Shown here: positions 34,226 through 45,430 of the stretch, piece after piece
Layout: each line of letters opens with the position of its first letter
Numbering within the stretch: the stretch's first letter is position 1
Origin: Bedellia somnulentella
Lineage: Eukaryota > Arthropoda > Insecta > Lepidoptera > Bedelliidae
Direction of reading: 5' to 3'
Length of the DNA stretch: 64,000 bases
Assembly: GCA_963576735.1 (NCBI GenBank)
Contig: OY755190.1
Span: 8,611,695-8,675,694, forward strand
The notes under the pieces: model-generated
What the model was told of the DNA's origin: nothing
The model's input: only the letters and a program-made list of their open reading frames with translations
The model's database searches: none
Position numbers and translations under genes: made by a program

Positions 34226-34646
34226 TTCTTTTAATTACATTAGTAAATTTCTACGCTTTTATGCTTATATGTTTATTTAAGTGAACGATATATGACATAA
34301 CTGAAGGAATGTTACACAATCTTTTATTTACAAAGCGCTATCTTTTTTCATACATGGGGCATGGAAGCCTCAACAATGTTTTACATAAACACAATCTTTC
34401 CTCGCCCCTATCATTCATACCGAGTGGTGTTTTACGGCTCGACCGCCGCTTACCAAAGAGCTTATGCAAAGCTTTTTATTTATCTTTGTAGTGAGGTAAA
34501 ATATCGAATATATTATAATATTTATGAATTTTTTATTCAGATTAAAATTGATACATATCAGCTGGTCCCAAACTAGGGTCTATAAATCACAGTTATAATG
34601 GACATTCTTCTCTTCCACCCCTTCTATCCTATATATTTATCATTAT

Positions 34647-34872
34647 TGTTAACGGTGAGCCAAAGCATCATGAGGAAAACCACATGAACAAATGGTGCTT
34701 AGTCAAATGAAAGTGTATTCTTACAAAACGGCGTTAGGCCTTCCCTCGTAAGTAAACTGTCCAAGATAAACGTGGGTACTCTTAGGTGACAATGTCACAT
34801 GATGTTCAGAATTTCAGAATAATTATCTCTGCTATCTTTTTTAGAATAAACACCGTGAATGTTTGAGTTTTG
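34647..34872 (+). repeat. SINE-T body and 3' end, 5'-truncated
   Basis: GTTAACGGTGAGCCAAAGCA to ACCGTGAATGTTTGAG. It lacks the tRNA-like head. Confidence 0.7.
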
Positions 34873-36685
34873 AGTCTATTTGATTGTGCGGTGCGAAAAC
34901 TATACATATTTCAAACCCATTGGCTGTAGCCGTAATTTACATGAAAGTGTGAAAGCTATGCTTACTTCATACATGAATTTCTTAGTATACATGAATATAC
35001 ATATACATAGTATACATGTATAGTTTTCAACCTAATAACAAAAAAATACCTAACTAAAATTTTATGGAAAACACTCTAAATGTAATATTTCCTTCTTACG
35101 CTCATTAATATAAATGAAAAAATGTTCTAGGACATACGGACATCGGACATTCAGTCAAAGATACGTGAAAAATCTGTTAGTTTTGTTACTAGCAATTCAG
35201 AATTCGATGTAATCCCTTAGTATTAAAAAATATTCAGTCAATAAATATTAAACGTAGTAGCGGTTAATTCTTTTTTTAACTGTTTGAAAGTTTTTTAATA
35301 ACGCTCCAGCGCGTCTGGATACAAAATTCATTCGCCAAACTTTCCACATTAAAAAGGTTACATGGAAAAGTTAACATTTCCTAACTCGGTGAATAAATAT
35401 GTTACTACTAAAATTAATTATTTCCCTACCGAATTTGTTTAAATTTCACTTCACAATAATGACCGGATATTAAATTTGTAAATAATACTAAATTTAAGTA
35501 ATTTAAACATGTTTTTACATATGTAACTATAAAAATAACATATCTTGTGATTTAAAATCCAATCCGATGTAAGGTTATATTTAGCCGCTACCACGCAAAT
35601 ACTGAACATTGCCACTACAAAATCACAAATATGCAATATACACAAAATATAAACAACATCACCTACCTTAATACCCTTAAATTGTCATTGCACGAGGACA
35701 AAAGGGATGAGACGAAACAGCAAGTTTACAGCGACGCGACCTATTAGCGCGGCTGCCCGACCGAGACTGAAAATTGTAGCCTGAATAATGTTGCTAAAAG
35801 ACTGAAATGATTACACTTTAAAAGTTGAAGGGGAGGACATTAACCTCGTTGCAACCTTCACTGCAGTGATGTTTCTGTCAAATTGTTTATGAATTAATGC
35901 AAAAGAGAGTTTTTAATTAAAATTAGTGCTTTGAAGTGAATTTTGAAAATTTAGTGAGAAATGTAGATTTTATACAAATGTTTTTGATACCAATAAATGA
36001 AGTATTGGCCTCGACCTCGTTTTTAAAACAAACCCTTTTAGATTTTGAATTGATAAAAGACATCAAACTAAACAACTTTGTCTTAGGAATGCTTATCTAA
36101 AATATTGTAATTTTCAAAATAATTAATAATTAAAACGTGGCGTACCTACCTAGATAAAACTGAGAAAGTATAGTGAGGTTCTTAACCTCTATTAAAATTA
36201 AGAAAAACTTGTGATTTGACCGATGTTTGTGGCGAGTGTGTACGATAGATATCATTTGTAAACTGATTAATTGTCTGTGTAAATAGAAATGTCAATTCAT
36301 AAACAACTTTCTGAGAGAAAATATATTTTATAATAGTCACACTTTAATTCTCTCTGAATATTACTATGTATGGTGTGATTCTGTTTTACAATCAAATAAA
36401 CATTGTGAACAATATCCGCGTCTAATTTATCTGTGCATATCACAAACATCCATCATCACCATTTAAAAGTAATATTCTCTTCACTTACTCATACTCAACA
36501 CTCAGCCTGTTAATTTAGGATAGATGAATTGCTTGTTAGTTTGGCTATTAATAAGTCGTATGTCCGAATAATCTTTTAGCAGCTTATTTCGGCACACCGG
36601 GTTATGTACTAGAATAATAAATCTCATATTATAAATAATTTATGCTTACAAAACTTATGTTTTCACCTTCTATTCCCTATTTATT
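34873..36685. other. 1.8 kb without a recognised feature
   Basis: No repeat family is identified. A GC-richer patch at 35695-35780 (ACAGCGACGCGACC, GCGCGGCTGCCCG) stands out in AT-rich DNA and could be a promoter-proximal or exonic scrap. No frame supports this. Confidence 0.35.
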
Positions 36686-36689
36686 ATTC

Positions 36690-36835
36690 ATTTAGGTCTA
36701 CCTACAATAGCCTCTATATTGATCACTCTTGACAAATAGCTCTCCCAAATTTATCATTTTTCCCATACATGCTCTTTTATTATTTTTATTTCGGACTCAC
36801 TCATGAAAGATGGTTTTCAATCTTAATACTCAAAG
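36690..36835 (-). pseudogene. RTE-type LINE fragment
   Basis: CCCATACATGCTCTTTTATT and TTTCGGACTC parallel the same region of the 1500-1985 copy. Short and eroded. Confidence 0.45.
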
Positions 36836-36844
36836 TGGTCTTCA

Positions 36845-36930
36845 ACAAAGTCACATGATGTTCAGAAGTATTAGTACCTCTGCCAACCCCCTCGGGGATA
36901 TTCGGATATTCGGTTTATGTTATGGTCTTC
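36845..36930 (+). repeat. SINE-T 3' fragment
   Basis: GTCACATGATGTTCAGAAGT, TACCTCTGCCAACCCCCTCG and GGTTTATGTTATGG. Confidence 0.65.
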
Positions 36931-37339
36931 AAACGTCTTGCGTGGGTGACTTCTACTAACAATTTAATCCCTAAGGGCTGTAAATATTTATTTCTTTCGT
37001 TCGTAAAATGCGGTCATAACTAATACGTAGCTTAATATCGAGTTTACCCTCTATCCAGCTATTTGCATTGGGTAAAGTTGGATTTAAACAAAATATCGTA
37101 CATTTCATTGTTATATAAACTGATCATGTTGTTTATTAAGTGCAATGAATTGCTTTTTTGAATTGCAATGCATTTTCAATGATTTGTTTAGGAATATACA
37201 AGAAAAATAACATACACGCACATACATAATGCATAGGTTTTTGTTGACATTATTTCTTTAGCTCGCATGATTTATATAAGATTAATAATGATAAATATTC
37301 GAACGCCCATTTAAGGCAGATTATGGATTGCGCACTTGT
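36931..37339. other. No recognisable feature
   Basis: AT-rich, nothing supported. Confidence 0.4.
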
Positions 37340-37402
37340 AAATACCTGAGGACCTTTACACCTATAATCGTCGAATAAATGCTTCATTTCATTTCATTTC
37401 AT
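37340..37402 (+). repeat. Retroposon 3' end with (ATTTC)n tail
   Basis: CCTGAGGACCTTTACACC, then CGTCGAATAAATGCTTC and ATTTC repeats. It contains an AATAAA signal. Confidence 0.45.
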
Positions 37403-37407
37403 ATGCG

Positions 37408-37612
37408 CCCGGCTATAAATCCCAAAAAGGGGAAGCCAGAGCCTCAGAATAAATAAAAATAACTGTTTTTAAAATAAGATTGGGAAAAAAAAGAAGAGAG
37501 CGCCGTTGATGATGGATCTCTAGTCATATCGCAGAATATTCGCTTAAAACCCTAAGTCGCCTCGTGCACCCCCATGGGAATAAATGGCTTAGTGTTATTC
37601 GAAAACGAACCC
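37408..37612 (-). repeat. SINE-1 copy, diverged
   Basis: GGCTATAAATCCCAAAAAGG, GAAGCCAGAGCC, CCCTAAGTCGCCTC and AATGGCTTAGTG follow the reverse order of SINE-1. Confidence 0.6.
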
Positions 37613-38290
37613 ACATTGCAACAACTAAATTTCTTTTGTTACTGCCATATGCCATATCCCAAACACCAATAGTAATTTATTAATGGTTTACCAAAATATA
37701 GTGGTTATAATATAAACATTTAAGGCTGCTTTATAATCCTTTTCAATAGAAATGCCATGAACATAAGTGTCTATGACAATTGGGAATATTCATGATTTTC
37801 TTTTTTGTCTTAAATTAATAGTTTACTATTTTAGAACGTAGAAAAAAATATTACTGGGCTTCAAAATACTCTAGATATTTTTAAAATTGTATAATAAAAC
37901 TTTTAAAAAATTTAAGCAGTTCAAACGCCGCCATTTTACGCGCGCTATACGTGACGTCACATGACACGTCCAGTGGACGTTTACCATAGTGTTTTCGACG
38001 CTTTTGAATACAATTTCGTGTCAGATGACGTCACATTTCGTTCAGCCGATGGTGGCGCGTTTTGGAAGTTTGAATTTCGCTCCCTTATTTTGCACTTTTT
38101 GAATATTATTTTAGGGGTTTAAATAATAAGTAAATTAAAAAAGAAACCTTTTCATTATAATATTGCAATAATAAGTATTCGTGAAAAAAAGTTTTAGGGC
38201 ATTTAAAATTTTATGCATATTCCCTTGCTAATTGTCCAAAAACGAGATGATAAAAATATTTTGATGAAAATGGTATGTCAAAGTTTAAGA
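37613..38290. other. No gene; GC-rich island with repeated TGACGTCA
   Basis: At 37925-38065 lie two copies of a TGACGTCACAT motif amid GCCGCCATTTTACGCGCG and GGTGGCGCGTTTTGG. It may be the core of an unidentified MITE; ends could not be defined. Confidence 0.35.
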
Positions 38291-38532
38291 TACATACTCA
38301 AGGCCATAAATCCCAAAAAAGGGTAGCCAAAGCTTTAGAGCTAGAAACTCTTCGGAAACATTTCGAAGCTGATATGGGACAAGATGGTAGAAATTGAGTA
38401 TCGTTGGTGATGAATCTCCATTCCAACCGCATCGCCCAAAACCAAATTAAAAAGCCTCATACCTTTAGTCACCTCTGACGACACCTAGGGGTAGAAAGAA
38501 GTAGTGACATTCTTAGCCGGCATTACACGGTG
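38291..38532 (-). repeat. SINE-1 subfamily B copy
   Basis: TACTCAAGGCCATAAATCCC to TTCTTAGCCGGCATTACACG, the reverse of subfamily B and nearly full length. Confidence 0.8.
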
Positions 38533-38869
38533 TTTTTGGAAAAAAAAACGAGTAATACAGTTTACGCTAGAGCGGGATAAACAATTTGTAAGAATGGACA
38601 TTGGTCCGATCGACTGATGAATTTTCTCAATTCTGGCTACATTATGATCTTTTTGGACTAAAAACTTATCGTTTACGCCATATATTTCAAAAGCGGCAGG
38701 GAGGCACTAATAATTGGAATTATTACGCGTCATATTGGTTAATATTTCGTCTGGACTGTACATTTTCGTAATAGAGGTTTATTATCTTTATTGCCTTTGT
38801 CCACTTAGTTACCAAACTCGGTATAATTTAGAGCGTCCTAAGTAAGAAGCTCAAAACTCAAAACTCAAA

Positions 38870-39200
38870 CGTTGACAAAACATCTGCCATATATATATAT
38901 ACTACTGTACTACTACTTCTTAACATCACGCGACATTGTCACCTGAAGAGCAAGCACGAGCGCTATTTTATCGACACGATAACGGTTAGAATGAGATGGC
39001 AGTATCCGATACTAAGTAAGTGCTTAAGAGATGGCTGCTTTATCCCACGCGATAAGTTTAAACACCGCTCGTACTAGCCGGGCTGGTATTCAGAGTACCC
39101 ACGTTTTGCTTGGATAGCGTACTCACGTGATAGGGGCAGGCCTGTCGTAGTTTTGAACAAATACGCTATCACATGACAAAGTACAAATTATCCATGTGGG
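38870..39200 (-). repeat. SINE-T copy split by MITE-M
   Basis: The element is interrupted between GACATTGTCACCTG (to 38945) and GTATTCAGAGTACCCACG (from 39087). Both sides match the uninterrupted family. Confidence 0.8.
38946..39086. mobile_element. MITE-M copy 2 inside SINE-T
   Basis: GAGCAAGCACGAGCGC to CGCTCGTACTAGC, the same core as 26648-26782 in reverse. Flanks share CTG. Confidence 0.75.
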
Positions 39201-39413
39201 TTTATTTATTCCTTTATTTCTTAGGAATGTAAAACAGATAAAAATCTTAGACACACATAAAACAGGCAACACAAGGTATGGAAGTAGATTGTCATCCAAA
39301 GGATACACTCACTTTAGATCAATTACATATACAACCATTATTGTTAATCAGGTATACAAAATTAAAATTACCAAACTTAACCAAATATCCTAAATAACTA
39401 AAATCTATCTATA

Positions 39414-39745
39414 CTATAATAAGACTGTAACGAGGTCAAAACTGTACATTGAAGAAAAAAAAATTAAAACCGGTGGAATATGTTTTATTTTCGATACTGA
39501 AGCCAAATTTGCTATTTTTGAAAAAAATGTCTGTCTGTCTGTCTGTATGTCCGTTCATCACGTTAATTCTACCGGACCGATCTTGATCAAATTTGGCATG
39601 AATGTAGGTTATACACCTGGCCAACATCTATACTATAATAAGACTGTAACGAGGTCAAAACTGTACATTGAAGAAAAAAAAATAAAACCGGTGGAATATG
39701 TTTTATTTTCGATACTGAAGCCAAATTTGTGCTTTTAGAAAAAAA

Positions 39746-39780
<35 letters not shown>

Positions 39781-39840
39781 ATGTCCGTTCATCACGTTAA
39801 TTCTACCGGACCGATCTTGATCAATTTATCCCGGATTTCG
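39414..39840 (+). mobile_element. Two tandem Helitron 5' ends
   Basis: TCTATACTATAATAAGACTG (preceded by A|TC) occurs at about 39418 and again at 39627, 209 bp apart. Each is followed by GTAACGAGGTCAAAACTGTA and a (CTGT)n stretch. No CTRR end is clear, so these are partial copies. The frames read here are translations of the repeat. Confidence 0.65.
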
Positions 39841-39887
39841 CAAGGGTTCCCACAGGAGCATAAAAAACATAACTTTTATATGGTTTC

Positions 39888-40259
39888 CCATATTTACACG
39901 ATTAATTTTTTCATCGACCGACTTTATCGGACTCTTCATTAATAGTCTTTTTGGAAAAATAAGGGTTTCATCCATTTTCATCAAAATAATTGTCCATTTA
40001 ATTGTTTGTCAATAGTATGACTACTAGATATATAGGATATCACAAATTTGAGACTTACACAAATGTCTGCGTGGCGTAGCGGTATACCGTAAACACTAAG
40101 AACGAAAGACCCAGGTTCGAATCCCGAGTGGTCAAAGTCTTTTTGCGTATTTTTAATTGAAAGCATATTGTATGAATTTTGCGTATTCATTTTGTAGGTT
40201 TGAGAATATATTTATAACTTTTGTTTATTTAACTATTTTTAACTAATATTCTCATAGAT
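39888..40259 (+). repeat. Duplicated block, copy A (without insertions)
   Basis: It runs from CCCATATTTACACGATTAAT to AACTAATATTCTCATAGA and matches 40411-41263 minus two SINE-1 insertions. A tRNA-like segment (GCGTGGCGTAGCGGTATACC, CAGGTTCGAATCCCG) at 40066-40134 is part of the block. Confidence 0.8.
40066..40134 (+). repeat. tRNA-derived SINE head, family E
   Basis: A-box-like TGGCGTAGCGGTA and B-box GGTTCGAATCC, about 40 bp apart. The acceptor stem does not close, so it is not a tRNA gene. A second copy is at 40856-40925. Confidence 0.55.
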
Positions 40260-40530
40260 ATATTATACTTTACTTACGCATAAATTAATATTCTGTTTAA
40301 GCCTCAGAATACATAGTTTGTAAATAATAGTAAATATCTCAATTTTAATTCAGTACCGCCATCTATTGGCCGATGATTGCAATTTCTCTCACATCACCAA
40401 CTTATTGCTCCCCATATTTACACGATTAATTTTTTCATCGACCGACTTTATTAATAGACTCTTCATTAATAGTGTTTTTGAAAAAAATAAGGGTTTTCTC
40501 CATTTTCATCAAAATAAATGTCCATTTAAT

Positions 40531-40780
40531 GAATTGCTGTGTAGTGTCGGCTTAGAATAACACTACCCCATTTCTTCCGGTGGGTGTACGTAAGAGGCGA
40601 CTAACGGTATTGGGGCTTTTAAGGGATTTTTGGGCGATGTGTTTCGAGACCCATCACCAACAACCTTTATTTCACTATCTTTCCCCGACGCAACTTCCAA
40701 AAGTGGCTGCGGAACTTCAAGTTCCTTAGCTCTGGCTACCTCTTCTAGGGATTTATAGCCGTGAGTATATGTATGTATGT
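40531..40780 (+). repeat. SINE-1 copy with exact empty site and TSD
   Basis: ATTTAAT lies on both sides (40524-40530 and 40781-40787). The empty site CCATTTAATTGTTTGTC is preserved in copy A of the duplicated block. This sets the family's length at about 250 bp including a 5' GAATT of uncertain origin. Confidence 0.92.
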
Positions 40781-40855
40781 ATTTAATTGTTTGTCAATAG
40801 TATGGCTACTAGATATATACCATATCACAAATTTGACATCATTACTAATGTTTAT

Positions 40856-40925
40856 GTGGCGTAGCTGTATACCGATTGGTTAAAACTAAACTAACGGATG
40901 ACCCAGGTTCGAATCCCGGGTGATT
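40856..40925 (+). repeat. tRNA-derived SINE head, family E, copy 2
   Basis: GTGGCGTAGCTGTATACC and CCAGGTTCGAATCCCGGGTG, diverged from the copy at 40066-40134. Confidence 0.5.
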
Positions 40926-41044
40926 AAAGTCTTTTTGAGACTTTTTTGCTTTTGTGTTAGGTTAGAATAATAGGATGCACTAATCCTTCTTTTTCAAATT
41001 CAACTATGCAAATATGTATGAATAAAGATGTAGAATAAAGATCA

Positions 41045-41168
41045 TTGAAAGTATATTTTCCTTCCCCAAGTTACTTCCAAAAGTGGCTGAGGAATTTTTG
41101 ATTCCAAGGCTCTGGCTACCCCGTTAAGGGATTTACAGCCGTGAGTATATGTATGTATGTATGTATGT
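41045..41168 (+). repeat. SINE-1 5'-truncated copy
   Basis: It starts inside the element (TTTTCCTTCCCCAAGTTACT) and keeps the complete 3' end and (TATG)n tail. Confidence 0.8.
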
Positions 41169-41484
41169 ATATTGTATGAATTTTGCGTATTCATTTGGTA
41201 GGTTTGAGAATATGTTTATAGCTTTTGTTTTTTTAACTGTTTTAACTAATATTCTCATAGAGATTTTTGAACATAGAAACTTGGTTACAAAATGGTTTGT
41301 TTCATGTTTCTTATGAACAATTAAAAAGGTTTTTTGGAACTCATCCTCTAAGAGATTGAAATATATTATACAGATTTTTGATCTATAAATACAATGTATC
41401 TAGAAATTTGAATCTTGATGCGATTGACTGATATAACAACTACAAAAAGGAATGTATGAAATTCATCCATCAATCAATCATGAG

Positions 41485-41665
41485 AATATACTAACGGCTA
41501 TAAATCCCAAAAAAGGGTAGCCACAGCTCTAGAGATAGTAATTCTTTATCCACTTTTGGATGTTGAATGGGGTCCGTCCAACCGTCCAACTGCATCGCCC
41601 AATAATCACTTAAAAAGTGTCAATGTTCTTTATATCTATTACAACGCCCACGGGAATATAAATAC
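41485..41665 (-). repeat. SINE-1 copy, diverged
   Basis: ACGGCTATAAATCCCAAAAA, GGGTAGCCACAGCTC and ACTGCATCGCCCAATAATCA in reverse order. Confidence 0.7.
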
Positions 41666-41689
41666 AAAAAAACAGAAGTTAGTGTAGTT

Positions 41690-41770
41690 AGATAGTGTTT
41701 TGGTATTTTGGATGTAAACTGGATGCAAAAAATGTAGTCCACGCGGACGTAGTCGCGGGCAAAAAGCTAG
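41690..41770 (+). mobile_element. Helitron 3' end fragment
   Basis: CACGCGGACGTAGTCGCGGG followed by CAAAAAGCTAG and then T: a CTAG|T end of a second Helitron family. The 5' end is not defined. Confidence 0.6.
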
Positions 41771-41781
41771 TAACTAATATA

Positions 41782-42750
41782 TCTATCTTCTATACTTATA
41801 ATAAATCTGTAGAGAGGTCAATTCTGTACATGAAATATATTTTCAAAATAACTATCAGGTGGTGATTAGGGATCGATACTGATGCCAAAAATGCAATCAG
41901 TAAAATTTTTGTCTGTCTGTCTGTCTGTCTGTCGGTTTGTATGTTCCTTATGGAAACAAAAACTATTCGACGGATTTTAACGAAACTTGGTACAATTATT
42001 CTCCATACTCTTGGGCAGGTTTTTGTATACTTTCCAGCAGAGTAGTAAAGGGGAATTATGGGAAATTTTGGGAAAACGGGAGAAGTTACTCCATTTTTTA
42101 AGCTTCCGTCGCGTGTGCAGCCTTAATGGTTAAACTTACATAGAAATCATGTATTACGGAAATATTCTTCATAAAATTATCTAAAAAAAAACCTACAACA
42201 GTTTATGTCTATCTTTTACGGTTGACTCACAATAACACGTGTAATTCCTGATAGCTTAGCAGTTCGGAACATTCTGATTATATTTGTTTACTCTTACGTT
42301 TGTTAACCTCTCACTCATCCCTAATTTAAAAAAGGTAACATTATTACCTATTCAATAAAAAAAGAAATATAGAAATCGGTAGAGAAACACCGAAATTATA
42401 CATAAAATAAGCCATCGCGCCCGTGACCAAAACCGAATCGTTACTAATTTACATATACCATACTAGATGGCGCCAGTAGTTGCATCCTACAACACGTAAT
42501 GATTTATTTTTTAGATTGTTATAAATACCTCATAGCATTTTATTCCAAAATTTGTTATTAAACGGAAATACTGAACCGTTCATTAAAGCGCATTAAAAAT
42601 CACCAAACTACACTGTTTAGAGAGTGCTATAAATTTAGTAAATTGAAAACATTGCGCTGAATTTCACAATGCTTGAGCAGTGACTAAAGAAAGAAAACTC
42701 AGATATTTAAAAAACAACGCTACCCGTGCGAAGCTGGGACGATCCACTAG
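41782..42750 (+). mobile_element. Non-autonomous Helitron, 969 bp, copy 2
   Basis: A|TCTATCTTCTATACTTATAA to GACGATCCACTAG|T, aligned throughout with 29045-30007 with small indels. It lies 11 bp after another Helitron's 3' end. Confidence 0.85.
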
Positions 42751-42886
42751 TATATAATATAAGAAGGTTTTTCCAAAAAAAAACCTAGTTTCAAGTTTAA
42801 ACTATCTTAAAAGAGTGACGTCAAAGTCAAACCATACTCCATACTAAATCCAACCGCTAAACCTCACAACTTCTACAAATGCGGAC

Positions 42887-43043
42887 TATTTGATTTCAGA
42901 TAAGTAAAGAAAATAAAAATTTCGACACTAACGGGGCTCGAACCCGCGACCTCCGGGTATACGCCCCCGTCGTACCATATTTATTAGTAATAATCCCACA
43001 TGAGGTTTTCATTAACAAAAACATTGTAATTATTTGATTTCAG
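42887..43043 (+). mobile_element. SINE-C insertion C3 with 13-bp TSD
   Basis: TATTTGATTTCAG at 42887-42899 and 43031-43043 flanks a 131-bp element. The left part is the inverted tRNA-like head (TTTCGACACTAACGGGGC to GCCCCCGTCG). The right part is the forward tail (TTATTAGTAATAATCCCACA to AACAAAAACATTGTAAT). Confidence 0.88.
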
Positions 43044-43574
43044 TTTTAATTATTTCATGAAAATCAATTTAAAATGTGAGCTCCAAGGAAACTCTGTTGC
43101 TCTGGTAATTTGCTATTGGTCGACCTGTGGTTTAAATATGGTCTCACATAGACGAATAATATTTTTATCATTATATTTTCACCATCGGAAAATTGCATAT
43201 TTTTAATTATAGACTATAATATTTTTAATTGTTACTATAATATTTTCAAATATTAACATGACAAAACAAAGGGAATAGGATAGAGAATCATATATTTTTG
43301 TCATGATGCCTAGAGTGGGATGTTCCAACCTAAATATAAATTGTTTAATGTGAAGCTCTGGCTATTTCTTTTTGGGATTTTTAGAAATGAGTATAGACAA
43401 TTAGAAGCGTATATACGAGTACTCCAGAAAATTAAATAAAACGACTTCTTTTTGCACAATGGTTTCAAATTTTAGACATTTGTTAAGTAGTTTTAGATAT
43501 CGGACTAATGGTCGACATGTTTTGTGAATGTGAATTTCCCTCAATAAATTATTCGATTACAATATAATATAGAT
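43044..43574. other. No gene; small SINE-1 scrap
   Basis: About 43350-43395 (GAAGCTCTGGCTATTTC, AATGAGTATAGAC) resembles an eroded SINE-1 3' end. Nothing else is recognised. Confidence 0.4.
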
Positions 43575-43815
43575 TGCCGTGTAGTTTCAGCTTAGAATAC
43601 CACTACCCCATTTCTACCCGTGGGTGATCGTAAAAGGCGACTAATTTTTGCGATTTTTGGGCGATGTGGTTGGAGACCCGTCACCAAAAACATTTATTAT
43701 TACATCTTTTCCCCAATCAACTTCCAAAAGTGCCTGAGGAATTTCTCATTCCAAAGCTCTGCTACCCCGTTAAGGGATTTATAGCCGTGAGTATATGTAT
43801 GTATGTATGTATGTT
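43575..43815 (+). repeat. SINE-1 copy, near full length
   Basis: CCGTGTAGTTTCAGCTTAGA to (TATG)n, with a small deletion after TAAAAGGCGACTAA. Confidence 0.8.
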
Positions 43816-44284
43816 ATATAATATATTGTACGCCTTAATAGTTAAAAAAAAACTTTTTGATAGGTTAAAGACAATAGGGAATATATAAGAGACAGATTAA
43901 AATTTTATGCTCCTATCCACATCATTATATTTTGTCATCGCGCCGGTGGCGGTGGAACGTGACATTTCTTTGTGCGTGCAACTGTGCAGTAAATGTTAAA
44001 AAAACATTGTCACGTTTTGAAATGTTTTAAAGTAAGTAAATCTGATACAGCTTGATTCATATTGAAAGGTAAACTAACCTATTGGCGGTTCGTTCAAAAA
44101 GCCGGCTAAATTGAAAACGCAGCACAAATACGAAGTTTCCCAATTTCCGTTGTCCATTTGCAAAGTCTTTCGATTCGATCTTGCTCGTTCTAATTTTGAA
44201 ATACTGCCTATGATTTTCATCTTTTTGATATATCACTTTGGTTTTCAGTTTATAGAGTTCACATTTACAATTTGCTGTTTCGTT
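43816..44284. other. No recognisable feature
   Basis: A 60-codon frame at 44111-44293 has no motif. Confidence 0.4.
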
Positions 44285-44465
44285 TCGGCTTAGAATGACA
44301 CTACCCCTTTCTACTCACGGGTGTCGTAAGAGGCTACTCAGGGTATGAGGATTTATTAAGTGGTTTTTGGTCGATACGGTTGTAAATCACCAATGATAAT
44401 TTATTTCTACCATATTTTCCCCTATCAACTTCCAAATGTGGCCTTAGGAGTTTCTAGCTCTATGT
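44285..44465 (+). repeat. SINE-1 subfamily B, 3'-truncated
   Basis: GGCTTAGAATGACACTACCC to GGAGTTTCTAGCTC. The end and tail are missing. Confidence 0.75.
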
Positions 44466-44800
44466 ACATTACAATGTGTAACAAGGAGGAAAAAAGTTAT
44501 TCCGATTTACTTACCCTAGACTATTTCGTTATGTAAAAATCACACTGATTGCAAATATTTACTTCAATGTAAATTGAGTTTAGGGATTTGGAGACAAAGA
44601 TTTTGAAGTTGATACGTAAAAGATAGATGTATTTTTGAGCGTCTTGTAAATAGTACTTACACGTTAAAGTTTAGTTTGAATTTTTTTCTGTCTGCGTTTA
44701 TGTTGCACACGAAGTCGAATTTAGGTCCAGGGCGAATCGTATAAGTAATATTAAGCGCCCCGCCTTGTCTTTTATAATTTCACTCTCTTTGTAATTTAAA
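44466..44800. other. No recognisable feature
   Basis: AT-rich, nothing supported. Confidence 0.4.
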
Positions 44801-44809
44801 TTGACGACG

Positions 44810-44940
44810 TCCGTGGCCGAGTTTATAAGTGACTAGCTTCTTGCTCCGGAGGTCACGGGTTCGATTCCTGCTGAGGGAAACATTAATGTAATGAACATAA
44901 ATGTGTTTCTTAGTCTAGGATATTTTTTATATGTGTATTT
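44810..44940 (+). repeat. tRNA-derived SINE, family D, copy 2
   Basis: GTCCGTGGCCGAGTTTATAA, CACGGGTTCGATTCCTGCTG, then AACATTAATGTAATGAACAT, parallel to 2484-2620. Confidence 0.7.
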
Positions 44941-44944
44941 TACA

Positions 44945-45190
44945 AACATACATATACTCACGGCTATAAATCCTTAGAAGGGGTAGCCAGAGCTAAGGAA
45001 TTAAAAATTTCTCAGCTACTTTTGGAAGTTGCGTGGGGAAAAGATGGTGAAATAAAGGTTGTTGGTGATGGGTCTCCAACCGCATCGCCCAAAAATTCCT
45101 TAAAAGCCCCAATACCGTTAGTCACCTCTTACGTACACCCACCGGAAGAAATGGGGTAGTGCTGTTCAAAGCCGGCACTACACAGTTTTT
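44945..45190 (-). repeat. SINE-1 full-length copy
   Basis: ATACATATACTCACGGCTAT to AAGCCGGCACTACACAG, the reverse of the family. Confidence 0.85.
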
Positions 45191-45430
45191 TATTTTACAA
45201 TATTAAATATACATTGGGTTAGTATTCCATGCCATAATCCATTAAGTGGTACTTACTTTGGGACTTAATGATCTGTGTCATATGTCCGTATTTGATTACT
45301 TATTAATTAGTAACGATTAAGCAAACATAACAAACTTGAACAAAAAAGACACCTGGACAAACTCTATAGATCTCGTTCCTCCTTCAAGCGAAACCATGAA
45401 TGAACAAAGCTATTAGGCTTCTCTTTTTTG

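Larger units (their letters stand above)
40411..41263 (+). repeat. Duplicated block, copy B (with two SINE-1 insertions)
   Basis: Same block as 39888-40259 with a full SINE-1 at 40531-40780 and a 5'-truncated SINE-1 at 41045-41168. Confidence 0.8.
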
